DNA of 64,000 nucleotides. Origin: Paenibacillus tyrphae (GTDB taxonomy: Bacteria; Bacillota; Bacilli; Paenibacillales; NBRC-103111). The stretch is from assembly GCF_027925525.1 (NCBI RefSeq), contig NZ_BSDJ01000004.1, positions 1 through 64,000 on the forward strand, read 5' to 3'. Of the stretch, positions 63,188 to 64,000 are shown one piece after another (the first letter of the stretch is position 1; every line of letters starts with the position of its first letter). The translations under genes and the position numbers were made by a program. The notes under the pieces are model-generated. The model made no database searches, had not been told where the DNA came from, and saw only the letters and a list, made by a program, of their open reading frames with translations.

Positions 63188-63715
63188 TCAACCGGCAGCG
63201 GGAGAATACGAGAGCGGGATGCGTTTCCACTCTTTGACCGTGACCCATACCTTCAGCTCCGTTTGCGTCAGCACGATCCATTTGACGGCCTGTACGATAT
63301 AATCCTTATCCAGCACGCCGACGTATGGCTTCTCCGTCAAAATTTGCTCGTACACGTCGGGCATGGCGGCAAAATCCGATATTTTGCGGCCGACGACGAT
63401 TTTTTTCAAATCGCCGTGAATGCGGCGCTTCAGCTCGCTTTCCGTCACCTTGTCGAGCGTCGTGTGCTCAGCGGGCTCGATATAAATGTTCAGGAGATTG
63501 ATCGTCGTCTGCTGATTTTTCGTTTTGGTCAAATCGGCGATTTTGACCTCCAGATCCACCTTGGCGGAGAGCAGCTCCCGGTTCTGCTCGATCATCATAT
63601 TCAAGCGTTGATTGTACACGCTCAGAAACAGGGCAGCGCCGATGACAATCCCGGCCATAAGAAGGCCCGCCGCACGCAAAAAACCGCCGGACGAACCGGA
63701 AGCGGGCGCCTTCAC
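63188..63715 (-). CDS. ytrI: Sporulation membrane protein YtrI
   Basis: This 175-residue protein has one N-terminal membrane helix (FLRAAGLLMAGIVIGAALFLSVY), a coiled linker (NMMIEQNRELLSAKVDLEVKI) and a C-terminal domain (DKVTESELKRRIHGDLKKIVVGRKI). YtrI is needed for efficient sporulation with YtrH in B. subtilis. The start is a GTG overlapping the ytrH stop (GTGA), with AAAGGAGG nine bases upstream. No nrnA gene lies between it and ytpI. Confidence 0.9.
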   Translation of the reverse strand: MKAPASGSSGGFLRAAGLLMAGIVIGAALFLSVYNQRLNMMIEQNRELLSAKVDLEVKIADLTKTKNQQTTINLLNIYIEPAEHTTLDKVTESELKRRIHGDLKKIVVGRKISDFAAMPDVYEQILTEKPYVGVLDKDYIVQAVKWIVLTQTELKVWVTVKEWKRIPLSYSPAAG

Positions 63716-64000
63716 CCTTCGCTACCTCCTTTGCAGATCCACTGGATCAGAGTCGAGCCCATATGCGCGCCGACGAAGGCGCAGACGATGTACAAGATTT
63801 GTTTGATCGCCGGGGAGATGTGTCCCTCGATAAAATGCGTCTCGATCGCGCGGATCGGATCGATTGTCCCGCCTATGGCGGCGACGATCGCCCAAATTTT
63901 GATTTGCTCCGCGACGCTCGTCATCCGGTACACCGGCGGTTCAAGCGTCAATACGGCGCTGATGCCGGCCAGCATCGTCCCCCCGAGCACGACTCCGAAC
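63712..64000 (-). CDS. ytrH: Sporulation membrane protein YtrH, start outside the window
   Basis: This is a partial gene whose 5' end lies beyond the right edge. The visible part reads FGVVLGGTMLAGISAVLTLEPP, then KIWAIVAAIGGTIDPIRAIE and IKQILYIVCAFVGAHMGS, the pattern of YtrH with its two or three membrane helices. The B. subtilis protein is about 110 residues, so perhaps 15-20 residues are missing. A GTG inside the window (63990) is not the true start because the frame stays open and the sequence still matches the family upstream. Confidence 0.88.
   Translation of the reverse strand, partial: FGVVLGGTMLAGISAVLTLEPPVYRMTSVAEQIKIWAIVAAIGGTIDPIRAIETHFIEGHISPAIKQILYIVCAFVGAHMGSTLIQWICKGGSEG

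Overview
The window looks like a chromosomal segment of an endospore-forming Firmicute of the Paenibacillaceae, probably Paenibacillus or a close relative. The reasons are strong AGGAGG-type ribosome binding sites, a G+C content that appears to be in the mid fifties, many sporulation and germination genes (cotJABC, a gerA-type receptor operon, five YheC/YheD-type genes, ytrH/ytrI, a ytvI-like gene), sufCDSUB in the Bacillus order, and gene neighbourhoods shared with Bacillus subtilis (ytoI-ytpI-ytrI-ytrH). I see no rRNA, tRNA, CRISPR array, insertion sequence or prophage.

Layout. 1-4.9 kb: a solute-binding lipoprotein, a beta-propeller lipoprotein and a secreted beta-helix protein, then a 157-bp palindromic element. 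4.9-11.7 kb: an ABC exporter divergent from an IclR regulator that heads a sugar-acid operon (SDR, FAH hydrolase, split UxaA-type dehydratase, second SDR). 11.9-15.4 kb: a PilZ-like protein and the rpiR-nagB-nagA amino-sugar operon. 15.7-18.8 kb: a giant secreted RCC1-repeat protein. 18.8-21.2 kb: mtnK-mtnA methionine salvage. 21.3-21.8 kb: two very small membrane-protein genes. 21.9-27.9 kb: a DUF1802 gene and sufCDSUB behind a promoter with Fur-like boxes. 28-30.3 kb: a Crp-type regulator, a peroxiredoxin and a HEAT-like protein. 30.4-33.4 kb: a small secreted protein, an NlpC/P60 lipoprotein and an HD-GYP protein. 33.6-36 kb: moeB-like gene, a moaD-moaE fusion and a Moco-domain-like small protein. 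36-44.9 kb: YunD-like phosphoesterase, uppP, a second HD-GYP protein, HxlR regulator, yfkAB, CNNM-type transporter, AI-2E/YtvI-type permease and a YitT-family protein. 45-47.4 kb: cotJABC and a HAD phosphatase. 47.5-54.1 kb: five consecutive ATP-grasp YheC/YheD paralogs on the minus strand. 54.3-58 kb: a gerA-type germinant receptor operon, divergent from that array. 58-64 kb: a DeoR-HAD pair, an acyltransferase, a small membrane protein, ytoI, ytpI, ytrI and ytrH (cut by the window edge).

The main themes are spore assembly and germination, carbohydrate and amino-sugar catabolism, Fe-S and molybdenum cofactor assembly, and c-di-GMP turnover. The most unusual items are the five-gene ATP-grasp array with three 41-bp tandem hairpin repeats ahead of one member, the MoaD-MoaE fusion whose Gly-Gly lies inside the chain, the sugar-acid operon that uses a two-polypeptide UxaA-type dehydratase, the palindromic element at 4.7 kb, and several perfect palindromes at promoters. 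All functional calls come from reading motifs by eye; no database search was possible.
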